Positions 11,704 through 21,974 of a stretch of 64,000 nucleotides of DNA are shown here, piece by piece. The translations under genes were made by a program, and so were the position numbers. The stretch covers positions 520,262 to 584,261 of the forward strand of contig CAJNOI010000044.1 in the NCBI GenBank assembly GCA_905250115.1, read 5' to 3'. This DNA is from Adineta steineri. Lineage: Eukaryota; Rotifera; Eurotatoria; Adinetida; Adinetidae. Position 1 is the first letter of the stretch; each line of letters begins with the position of its first letter. The notes beneath the pieces were generated by a model, which saw nothing but the letters and a program-made list of their open reading frames with translations, was not told the origin of the DNA and searched no databases.

Positions 11704-13923
11704 ATGATTATTTTACAAAAAATATTTTTACCTCTTTTCTTCATCAGTATTATTCAAATTGTTGTACATGCAAAATGTAAGGAAAAACCTTCTTTCTTCT
11801 TTTAATTGTAAATTATATGTATTTAATTTGATAAATAGCAATAGATTTGAATGATAATGATGATGCTTATTATGATGGTGATCAACAAGATCCAGTTCAA
11901 GTTGATCTATTTCAAACAATCGATTGTTCAATGCAATGTTCACCACATTGGACTGAACCTGTTATACAACAAAAACAAACATTAGTTTATCCGACATCTG
12001 CATCGGTTTCATTGAGATGTCCATATGAAGCTAAACCAAAAGGAAAACTTACATGGTATAAAGATGGACAAATATTTCGACCAGAATTATATGAATTGGT
12101 AAAAGAATTTAATCCAAAAAAAATGTATTCTATGTAATATAATTTTTGTTTAGTTTTCAATTGATAATCAATATTTAAATATTTCTAAAGCAACAATGTA
12201 TGAAGCAGGATTGTATACATGTATTATTGAAAATAGTTTGGGAAATTTAAGTCGATCATTTCAATTAATTATTCAAGGACGTAGTCTTGATCGACCAGTA
12301 TTTATATCAAAATCAACAAATTTAACACAATATGAAGGTGATAATATAACATTTGAATGTTTATTTTATTCGGATTCAAGTCCATTTGTTCAATGGTTTG
12401 TTCAAAGACGATCAATAAAAAATATCAATACAACAGATCAACAAAATGAATTAGAATTTCTTAAGGTAATTAAAAACAAAAAAAGGCGATCTTTTATAAG
12501 TTATTGAAATCAAAATCAAATCTCTACATATCATAAAAATCAAAATCTATCTATCTATAGTTTTCTAATGGATCAAGATTTAGTGTAGGAAAACGACAGG
12601 TAACATTAAATATAAAAATCAGCAGTTTTGTTTTGTGTGTATGTGCTTTTACAAATTTTTGTTATTATTTGATAATGTCTATTGCATGCTTTCGTTAAAT
12701 TAAATGCAAAACGAAATTATATTTTCCTGAAGGTTATCATTATCGTATCAATTGATATTTATTGTTGCTAAAGTATTTGAATTTGTGTTTGTGATCAATG
12801 TATATAAGCCTGCTTTTTATGATTGATATTTTTTTGTTTTGTACTCGATAAATATATATGTATTACTTATAGGAATATAATCCACATACGATGTCAGAAG
12901 ATGAAGTTAAATTATTAACTATTAAACATTTACAACGAAGTGATACAGGTACTTATCTATGTCGTGTCTTAAATGAATATGGTTATTCTGATTTACTCCA
13001 TTATCTTAATGTTTTACCTGGTAAACAAAATAATTTTCTTTCTTTTTTTAATATAACATATTTTCTTTTTTTTTAAAGCATCTGAACGACCTTCATTATT
13101 AAAAAGTATTTCGACGAATAAACGTCATCATATATATAATCGATTTCCTGATGAAATTATAATAATAATCGTTTGTCTTATTGGTGTATTATTATTTGCA
13201 TTTATATTTTTTCTTATTTACCATTTTCGTAACGAAAAAGGTTTACGACAGACTTTATTAGCAACACGTATATTAGCTACACGGGGTATTAATAATTTAA
13301 AAACTGTAAGTTTCTCCTATGATTTAAATTAAATGAAAATATTTTCTATAATAGAATCAACTTTATCGAAGTGATATTGATCCAAAAACAAAACGATCTT
13401 TAATGGATGATGGTTGTCGTCGATTTCCAACTGAAGGAACAATATCAACAATTATTTCATCCTATTATGATGATCAATGTGAATTTCTTCGAGACAAGTA
13501 AAATAAATATATAAATTTTTTTCTTAATTAATATAAATATATATATGTTAGTTTACATGTTGGTCATTTAATTGGTAAAGGAGCATTTGGTTTTGTTTAT
13601 CAAGGTATAGCAAAAGGTATTAATTCAAAAGAAAAAGCAACAACAGTAGCAATTAAAACTGTTCGAGGTTAGTTTTTATACTATAAAAAAATTTAACAAC
13701 ATTTCAATTGTTTGCAGATGATGCTACATCAGAAGAAATTGAAAATTTACTTAAAGAATTATCAGTCATGAAAATGGTTGGTAAACATATTAATATTATA
13801 TCATTACTTGGTTGTTGTACAAAAGGAGGTAATACAATCGATACGTATATAATTGTTTAATATTTTGAGTAGGTCAAGTAATGTTAATTGTTGAATATGC
13901 TAAATATGGTAATTTACGTGATT
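11704..13923 (+). CDS. FGF receptor-type tyrosine kinase, truncated by gap
   Basis: This is a type I receptor with 493 codons visible. Exons are 11704-11776, 11839-12098, 12154-12465, 12561-12599, 12873-13020, 13079-13305, 13355-13497, 13552-13667, 13718-13828 and 13873 to the gap; all phases agree. It reads as a signal peptide, an FGFR-like pre-Ig stretch (CSPHWTEPV), two Ig domains (Cys pairs in SLRCPYEAKP/GLYTC and ITFECLFYSD/GTYLC), a transmembrane helix (IIIIIVCLIGVLLFAFIFF), a juxtamembrane segment and the kinase N-lobe. The N-lobe has the Gly loop GKGAFGFV, the VAIK lysine, MKMVGKHINIISLLG and IVEYAKYGNLRD, all close to vertebrate FGFRs. The catalytic HRD and DFG parts would lie in the assembly gap. 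It presumably binds FGF-like ligands and signals through phosphotyrosine. A strong acceptor (TTTTTTCAG) ends 3 nt before the ATG, so a 5' UTR intron or a trans-spliced leader is likely. Confidence 0.9.
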
Positions 13924-14023
13924 NNNNNNNNNNNNNNNNNNNNNNNNNNNNNNNNNNNNNNNNNNNNNNNNNNNNNNNNNNNNNNNNNNNNNNNNNNNNN
14001 NNNNNNNNNNNNNNNNNNNNNNN
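13924..14023. other. Assembly gap of 100 N
   Basis: Exactly 100 N, the usual placeholder for a gap of unknown size, followed by an AT dinucleotide run. It interrupts an FGFR kinase exon just after GNLRD. After the gap comes the start of an unrelated gene, so the second half of the kinase is missing from the sequence. Confidence 0.98.
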
Positions 14024-14114
14024 ATATATATATATATATATGCGAGAGATATAAAAAAAATGATAAACATTGAACTTTTATTGATATGATTGATGATGTT
14101 TAGAACAGTTAACA

Positions 14115-16583
14115 ATGGAGCCGTCAAAAGTTAAAGAACGTTATCAAGCATTGAAACATCAAGGTCCAACACGATCTTTAGCACGCTGTGATTCGACTGA
14201 TCTCATTCCACAAATTATTCCACAGTAAGTTTTATTATTAATGAGTAGTAAGAATATTTTCTAGTATTCTATCATTCTTAGATTGATGGCAGACTAAGGT
14301 TCATATTTTTTTTCTATTTAGAAATCATATCAATGTGCATAGTAATATATGTTCAAAAGCACCAGAAGATCTATTCGACAATCGTAGTACATATTTTAAT
14401 GGTATTGATGATGATGATGATTCGCAACAACCAGTATCAGCACGAGTTTCTTCAGCAACTATCACCAGACAATTATCTAGTACAAGTTTAAATCAATCGG
14501 TATATATTCTTTAATTTTTTTATTACATTGAAATAATAAAAATTTTATGTAGAGAATATCATTAACAGAGAATGGTCCACTTCGTATTCGATTTCGTCCT
14601 GTTGATTTATCTACCATTTTACCCATGAAAGAGAATAAAACGAGAACTTATGTGAATGTAACAAATTCAAAACAGAAAGGTTAATATTTCTTGACACAAA
14701 TTTTTTTCTTTATTTATATTCTATTTAATTATATAGATTATTTTAATTTATTATCTGATGAATTAATTTTATCAATTTTGAAATACCTTCCTCGTGCATC
14801 ATTAGCTGCTATGACTCAAATTTGTCGCCGATTACGTTCTTTAACGTATGTAAAAACTTCTGCGAATAATTAGAATAAAAAAATGTATTTATTACTTTAT
14901 AGTTATGATCCAAGTTTATGGTGTCGAATAGATATGTCTCGAAAACATATCGAAACTTGTTATTTACGTGATGTTCTTTTACGTGGTACAATTATTCTTA
15001 AAATGTATCAAACAACTGTTCGTTAATGAATATTTATTAGTTATTCAATTACTAATATTTATAATCTAGGTTCATGGAAATTCTATTTATTCACCAAATC
15101 GAAATACATGGTTGAGATTTATATTTAACTTCTTGTTTTTTTTGATGAATTCAATATTTTTATAGGTTTACAAAACTTCAATTTCTTGATTTAACCCTTG
15201 CGACAATTTCAACTGATTGCTTGCTGAGTTTAATAAGTGCTTGCCGATCACTTCGTAAAATTAGTCTAGAAACATTAATATTGAATTCATTGATATTTGA
15301 GTAAATGAAATTTTAAAATTACTCAAAAACTATTTATTATAATTTAGAAAATTAGCATTAAATCCACAGTTGGATACATTAAATTTAACGATGTGTAGTG
15401 GAATGGATCTTGATTGTTGCTCAATATTAACGGGACAAATGAGACAGTATTTAAATATATTTCTTTTTCAAAAAAACAAATATTTAATTGTTTATTATTT
15501 GATTATAATAGTTTACGATATTTAAATTTGGGTTGGACACAATTAAGTGAACAATGTTTACATTATATATGTCGAACAATTCAAGCAAGTATTGAACATT
15601 TAACAATAACTGGTTTTCGACAAGCAATGACTGATGAATGTAAGAGAATCTAGATAATAAAAGTTTTTTCGTTATGAATAGTGGATTTTTCAGAAAAACG
15701 ATCTAAAAGTAGTTAATACGAATTATTAGATTTCTATGGAGCTTCAATTCGGATATGAACTGTACTTCTAATACTTTCAAGGAATCATTCAGTCAATAAG
15801 AACTTCATTTATGTTTACTAAGGACTAACACACTCAACATATTCTTCAGTCAGTCTTATGATAATAAAGTTATCATGTACTTAGATTTTATTCTATGAGT
15901 TCTACTTGTGAGATAATGTGTTTTGGTCTATAAGACTTTTCAGCTAAATTTCATCATAGAATGATAATTACAAAGTTGAGGAGAGATCGTAATCACCACT
16001 TAATTGAAAAATTTTTAAATTAATACTCACAATGCATAGATTTATCATCTTGAGAATAAACGATTTCGGTAAATAAATAAACTCCTTGTTATTAGTTTTA
16101 CTCATGTCTATCGCTGAGGAATATTGTATTATCATTCGTAATTATAAAATCCTTTTCTTTTTTTCAGGCGTTGAAAATTTAACACGTCGTGCTGTTCGTC
16201 TACGTGTTCTTGATTTAAGTGATTCAAGTTTAATTACTGATAAATCAGTAACGAGTGTTCTACGTAATTGTCTTCATTTAGAACATATTGCATTTTCACG
16301 TTGTTATGCAATTGCACCTATTACTTATGCGTATGTATTCATTTCAAGAAAAGTAATATGTATCTTCTTTTTATTATTATTAAAACTAATTAGATCATTA
16401 AAACAATTACGTCATCTTAATTCATTGGATATATTTGGTGTTGTTGATCAACGTGGTTTAGAAAAATTAAATTCTTTACTTGGTTCATCGATTAGTTTAA
16501 ATCAACAACGTTTTTCTTATGTTGCTCGACCTACTTATGGTGTCCGTCGAACAGCAATTTGGGGTCTACGAACACGTCCTTAA
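14115..16583 (+). CDS. SKP2: SKP2-like F-box/LRR protein
   Basis: Substrate-recognition subunit of an SCF ubiquitin ligase; in animals SKP2 targets cell-cycle inhibitors. Exons are 14115-14224, 14322-14499, 14553-14679, 14737-14845, 14903-15017, 15070-15110, 15166-15300, 15348-15446, 15512-15639, 16168-16330 and 16394-16583, giving 464 residues (human 424). An F-box (YFNLLSDELILSILKYLP, then LTYDPSLWCRIDMS) is followed by leucine-rich repeats. The C terminus (ARPTYGVRRTAIWGL) matches the SKP2 tail, and SRCYAIAP matches the last repeats. The 15017 donor (GTTCGT) was chosen because only it keeps the frame; it is weak. The intron at 15640-16167 is long for this locus. An acceptor-like TTTAG lies 11 nt before the ATG, so upstream 5' sequence may be in the gap. 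Confidence 0.9.
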
Positions 16584-16605
16584 GAGAATTTTGTTTTTAT
16601 TTGAA

Positions 16606-16627
16606 TGTGTGTGTGTGTGTGTGTGTT
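16606..16627. repeat. GT dinucleotide run
   Basis: A GT run between the SKP2 stop and the next gene, in the 112-bp intergenic spacer. Confidence 0.85.
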
Positions 16628-16695
16628 TTGTAGTTGAGCTTTAATAATAATGACTTTTGTATAACAATTGTTTTGTTTTGTTTTTCTTATAGATA

Positions 16696-17261
16696 ATGTC
16701 AAATACTTCAGATGTAAAAAATGAAATACCTGGTCAATGGCTGGTAATTGATTAAAACAAAATAAAAAAAGAATTATTCTTTTCTTGTATATTATTTATA
16801 GATTAAACCATGTGAAGAATACAATGATGAATTAAGCTATTGTCGAAGTAAGATTTTATTGTCAAATTTTATTTTTCGAAAAATCTTTTTATAATTAGGT
16901 TGGCGAGGTCGATTACATCAAAGATATATGTTAGGTGAACGGAAAGATTGTGCACCAATTGCTGAAGCATTACATAATTGCATGTTTTGGTTACAACGAA
17001 AAGATGTTCAAGAATTAGTAAGAAGAGTTTTTTATTTGTCTTTCTATATAATTAAGTTTAATAAAGACTTTTTTATTGTATTAGAAAAACTTGATATCTT
17101 ATGAAGAAGATCGTCTTATTCGACGGAAATTATCTGCAGAAAATAATGATGTATGGCAACCTAGAACCGAACCACCAAGTGATTGGAATGCACCACTACC
17201 AGAATGGGCACGTAAACGGGCAGAATCGATTGGACAATACAAACAAAAACAGACAAACTAA
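16696..17261 (+). CDS. PANTS / C22orf39-like protein (UPF0545 family)
   Basis: This is a small protein of 129 residues from exons 16696-16743, 16802-16847, 16899-17017 and 17085-17261. The order of features matches human C22orf39: PCEEYNDELSYCRS near the start, a HQRYMLGERKDC segment, LHNCMFW, and an end that reads EPPSDWNAPLPEWA. Four conserved Cys (in PCEEY, SYCRS, KDCAP, HNCMF) suggest a CHCH-like paired-cysteine fold. The vertebrate member is described as a synaptic plasticity regulator; no function is known to me in rotifers. It begins 112 bp after SKP2 on the same strand, and a pyrimidine-rich acceptor (TTTTTCTTATAG) ends 3 nt before the ATG. That may mark a trans-splice site. Confidence 0.85.
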
Positions 17262-18599
17262 ATTTTGGTTTTTTTTTTATGTAGTTAATTCCTTTTTTTG
17301 AAAACATATATGATAAATTTAGCTGTGCAGTGAAAAGATTGTTAATCTATTATGAAACAGATATATTAACTGAAGATATCCGATGAAGCAATTATTGACA
17401 CTGTTTAGGTAAACTCGACAGAATATACAATCATAGATATGTATGATTGTGAAATAGAATTTGTCAAATTAAAAAATTATTTGCTTTACAACGATATTTA
17501 GTGACTAACTAGCTCGATACACTTTTTAAACAATCTTCACTATTATCTTATAATAATGAAGCTATTTTTCAATTTCACTTCTTGTTAATATTCACCATTT
17601 TCGAATTTAAAAAAAACCACACTCTATTTTATTAGTCTATGAAAGAAGATCAGTATTGAAACGATTCTGTTCATTTATATTTTTATATACTTTGATGACC
17701 TCTGCCTAGTATTGTTTCTATTGGACTACCATGTTTCGAAAATCTTAATAGAGGCATTAAATTCGTTTTTTCTCGTTACTACTACCATTCATATACCAGT
17801 TAAACAAACTATTCTACTAAATGGATTAGAAGTAGTCATATAGTATTTTTTTCACTTTTAGACGGCTGGTCTTCGATAAAGATATTAAAACACAAATTCG
17901 TATTCGAATGCTGTAGAGAATAGTATTAAATAGATTATTGACTAACATATATTTATATGTAAATTCTTGCGATGATGTTTTGATATTTCTTCACGTTAAT
18001 CTGAAGATTTTTTGATGAAATTTATTCAATAAATTTGTCTGAGCAAGATTAAATATTTTTACTTGTTTTTTTTTTCAAGTTTAAAATCGTCATTGAATAC
18101 AATTACAAATGTATCTTTGGTAGACGATAATAGTTATGAAAAGTATTTAAAAAAAAGATAATTTCGAATATCATATACGAGAATCTCAAGAATAAAAGAG
18201 ATGGCTCAATTAATTGAATTGAAATGCATGAGAATCCATCCAGTCAAATCGGAAAAGTTCAAACTACGGAGATCTTATTGATTCAAATTGAAATTGAACA
18301 AGAGAAGCAATAAATACTGATTTTTTTGTTTCGTTTAACTTCTCGATATTTATTTCATGGTTTCTAATCTTTTCTTTAATCAATTTGATATATTCAAAAA
18401 ATTTAGGACCTTATTGCTTTTATATACTTACGAAGATAATTTCAATTGGTAAAAAGGAGAAATGTCAAATAATTACGAAGGCGATCACTTATTTGAAAAT
18501 ATGATAAGGCTTACGAAGCTCATGCGAACAGACTTGAATGTTCGTTTGTTTATATACTGAAGATCTTTAGCTAGGCTAGTCTTACAATGAAACACTTCA

Positions 18600-18666
18600 A
18601 CATTTAATGAATGGGTGTAGACATAGGCGAGTGACGAATACTATATCCACACCCATCATTAAATGT
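18600..18666. repeat. Short hairpin element with GGGTGT/ACACCC arms
   Basis: The left arm 18600-18618 and right arm 18649-18666 are reverse complements apart from one inserted A. Partial pairing continues inward. The arms end in GGGTGT and ACACCC. The compact symmetry suggests a MITE-like element or a structured RNA. Confidence 0.65.
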
Positions 18667-19139
18667 ATACTAGAAGAAAAATAATCGATATTAATTCAAA
18701 TGCAAATAATTTTATTACATAATTTATCACTCATTATTACAATAAAAAATATTTTATTTTCCTCCTGATAATCACAATTGATTTCAATATTTCGTTGAAT
18801 ATAAATTATTTTTATCAATTTATTTAATTTACAAAATCAATCAAAACTTCTTTGGAATCAGCAATAGTATCTGATACTTTACAAGATGTATCGAGAAGAA
18901 ACTATCATCGCCTTACTCTCTGTCCAAGATTCGCGTGCATGTTTATTAAAGAGTAATGTTCCAAAATTTTTAAGTAATGAAAGACTTGATATCCGGTTAG
19001 ATTCCAGAGAAAAACAATATTAACAACAATTTACAGCATATGTATTGTATGATTGCTTGCCAATACAACGAATAATGATTAGAATGAAAATCGCAAAATT
19101 TGATTTCAGACTTTACCACTGCAGCCGATTGTTGCATTA

Positions 19140-19189
19140 ATATGTAATTATTGTTATTATAATGGGAAATAATGGCAATAATTACATAT
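19140..19189. repeat. 14-bp stem hairpin
   Basis: ATATGTAATTATTG (19140-19153) pairs perfectly with its complement at 19176-19189. The 22-nt loop can pair further (TTATT with AATAA). It is AT-rich, so chance is possible; a pre-miRNA-like fold is an alternative. Confidence 0.5.
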
Positions 19190-21182
19190 GATAATGGAAC
19201 AACCGACTACACGGGTAGTCGAAGAAATATATTGATTATAATACATTTAAATTATCTCCAATCAGTTCAACTGATAATAATATATCATTTACATAACTCA
19301 TTTCATCTATCTTCACATGTTATATTGAACCTGCTGCGTAAAATTAAACAAATGAGCGAACAAGTTTTATAAAGGAATATGAAAAACTTAGTTAATTAAT
19401 TTTAAGAGAAAGAAAAAAGATATACAACAGTAGTGATACATGAAGACAATATTAGAAATCTTATAAGTACAGAATAATCCCTCACAGAATTAATCATCTA
19501 ATTTATAGTAACAGATGTAAAAAAGATTCTTCATCATAATTCAGTGAATATTTATAATCATGAACATATTAGTTATTCTAGTATATGGATTGATAAATTT
19601 TCATTATTCTTCTTGTTCATTCCATATATTATCTATATGTTACTTTCACTTTTTGACATTTTCATGTTAACCTTCATTCTATATCTTTCTCTATGTCGTT
19701 ACTTATTTTCTATCTCTACTTATATTTTCCCTTTCAAAATGTTGATAAACTATATTTTCATTTGTCAGAGAAAGCATGTTACAGCGAAACGCCATAACAT
19801 ATATCTTTCTTTGTTTTCCATTCGTTTTGATGATATCCTTACATCATCGATTCACTTCTATTGTTTGTCCTTAACTGATATTTGTCGTTTCTCTTTCCTC
19901 TGTTTCACCTTCGTATGCATACATACATGTATATATATTTATTTATATATAGTTGTTTTTCTTAAATCAAAGGTAGGATTCATTTTCTTTTAGTTATTTC
20001 AACGAAAGTAAATTTCTCATTAGATTCTTTCGATAACAGTCAGTAAAAGATGAAACTACCAAAAGTGAATTGAGTTTATATTTGTATGCATAAGTAAAAA
20101 CCTAGTTATGATGAGTTCTCATTTATTCATTTGAAATATTTTGAGATAAAAAACTTACAATGGCAGAAACTTTGTAAGATCTACTAAATCAAATAACAAT
20201 CTAAAACTAGCACTGTAGATTTAAGATTGTCTGATTTCTTAAAACAGAACCTTTCGTCTCCTATCTATCTATGACTGAGTATTCAGTATCGAGAATATAT
20301 TACTTCCTTAAGACTTTATCAGACTTTATGTATACCATGATAGTCAACATATTCTTCATAGATATCTTTTTCTTTGTACATCTACTTCTAGAAATTTCAA
20401 ACTCGAATATGCTGGAATAAAATCTACTATAGCTGATTTTCAATATCATCATATGAAGTGATCTCTAGTAAAGAGGAAACAAGCAGTTGCTCGTAGGACT
20501 AGATGTGGGTGACTCATAGCAACTGTTCTAAACCCGCAGAAAAAATTATTTTAAATTATTTATATGTACTTATATTAACCTAGACTATCTTTCTTTTCTT
20601 TTAGTCAAATGACAGAGAAAGCTACTTAAAGTTTTAGGAACATTAATCTTTCATATAGACAATCAACTTTTCTTGTTAATATTTGAAGTGTGTGTATGTA
20701 TTGTTTATGTCACTTATCGAATTTGTATACGCAATGACAATAATTATGATGTGCATATACTTCAACTTGTCTGATTAATAAAACAAGTAAGTGTTTATAC
20801 CCAAGGGAATCATTTTGATAATTATATAATCAAAAGAAAAGAAAAGAACAATGGTTATAAGTGGAAGCACATCATTTTGATTGTCATATTGCCTTGAGGC
20901 TAAACGAATATGTTTATCAATTTGATTTAAATATTTAAAGAAAAAAGAAAGAAATTTTTATATTTTTATATATAAGTTAATTGTATATTTCATATTGATT
21001 TGATTAATAAAATTTAACAAAATAAAGTCAACGTCTTTTGTATATTTAAAGTCAAAAGTCGCCTACATAAGTAATGTGATTATTTTGACAGTACCAAAAA
21101 AAATAAAAAGAACTTATTTCGTTCTCTTCCCCCTAGATCTAAGAGAGAGGGAGGGAGGGAAGAAAGAAAGAGAGAGAAACAG

Positions 21183-21191
21183 TATATAAAT
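21183..21191 (+). promoter_or_regulatory. TATA box of the peptide precursor gene
   Basis: TATATAAAT follows a GA-rich stretch and lies about 190 bp before the start codon. A 5' UTR intron fits between them (AACAG/GTAAAT donor near 21279, TTTCAG acceptor at 21326), so a start of transcription near 21210-21220 is likely. Confidence 0.55.
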
Positions 21192-21375
21192 CTTCTTGAT
21201 CAGTTCATTTAACAATCATTATCTCATTTTTCTTTGTCCATCTATTATACTCATTGTTTCTATTATTCTCTAAACAGGTAAATTCCAAAATATATATATA
21301 TAACTATCTTTTATTATATATTTCAGATTTGAGCTTCATTTATTAATTCTTTATAAACTTTCAAATCCAATCAAA

Positions 21376-21974
21376 ATGGTTTTCAATTCGATAATCTACA
21401 CTCTTGTATTCGCTATGGGTAAGTTTAAATTGATGTCATTAAAAGCACCCATATGAATATATAAGATAAATGAGTATCGATTAGTTACGTTAATGAAATA
21501 TAACTTACACTTTTTTCTTTTTTTGTTTCCTCAGGTTTACTTTTCTTCATTAATTCAATGCAAGCTTCACCATTACATCATACTTCAGCTTTTGAAAAAG
21601 TATTTGATGAAGAATCAGACGATTCAAGTTTATCAATGGACAAGCGCACATTTAGTAATAGTGACATACCTGATGGTTATGTTGGTATCATGTTAGGTAA
21701 ACGTGAAACAGAACGTGCAGCTCGACTTCCAAATGAAGCTGTTCTTCTTGGTAAACGTCGATTACCATATGAAGCTGTACTTTTAGGCAAACGTGATTTA
21801 CCTAACGAAGCTGTCCTTTTAGGAAAACGTCGAATACCTCATGAAGCTGTACTTTTAGGTAGACGTGATTTACCAAATGAAGCTATACTTTTGGGAAGAC
21901 GTGATTTACCAAATGAAGCTGTACTTTTGGGAAAACGTGATTTACCGAACGAAGGTATCCTTCTTGGCAAATAA
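21376..21974 (+). CDS. Multi-copy amidated neuropeptide precursor
   Basis: This is a 160-residue secreted precursor from exons 21376-21418 and 21535-21974. It has a signal peptide (hydrophobic to about residue 25, cleavage near MQA/SP), an acidic spacer ending in KR, then peptides separated by GKR or GRR. Gly followed by dibasic residues is the classic signal for cleavage and C-terminal amidation. The first peptide (TFSNSDIPDGYVGIML plus Gly) differs from the rest. Seven copies then follow the pattern [R/D][L/I]P[N/Y/H]E[A/G][V/I]LL-Gly, such as RLPNEAVLLGKR and DLPNEAVLLGKR. The last ends in LLGK at the stop. Expected products are nonapeptide amides such as DLPNEAVLL-NH2. I do not recognise this family. 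It should act as a secreted ligand for a G-protein coupled receptor; that is inference. Confidence 0.85.
21727..21971 (+). repeat. 36-bp coding tandem repeat
   Basis: Seven in-frame units of 36 bp, each coding one nine-residue peptide plus its Gly-dibasic processing site; the last is short of the final Arg codon. Units vary at the first and fourth residue. Confidence 0.9.

Larger units (their letters stand above)
17262..21181. other. AT-rich intergenic region
   Basis: About 3.9 kb with no convincing gene. A Tyr/Phe/Ile-rich open frame of 149 codons at 19544-19993 has no homologue that I recognise and no exon context. Inverted repeats occur at 18600-18666 and 19140-19189. A GA-rich stretch at about 21130-21178 leads into the peptide gene promoter. 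Confidence 0.6.

Noticed and set aside
12099..12137. Exon 2 of FGFR running on to the stop at 12137
   Set aside because: The donor at 12099 gives a normal 55-nt intron and joins the Ig domain in phase; later donors would leave introns of 20-29 nt.
15001..15010. GTATCA donor after AAAAT in SKP2
   Set aside because: It would shift the frame and hit a stop in a following exon; the GTTCGT donor at 15018 keeps the LRR frame.
19544..19993. 149-codon open frame on the plus strand
   Set aside because: Tyr/Phe/Ile-rich composition that follows the AT content, no domain, no exon context and no clear signal peptide or repeat structure.
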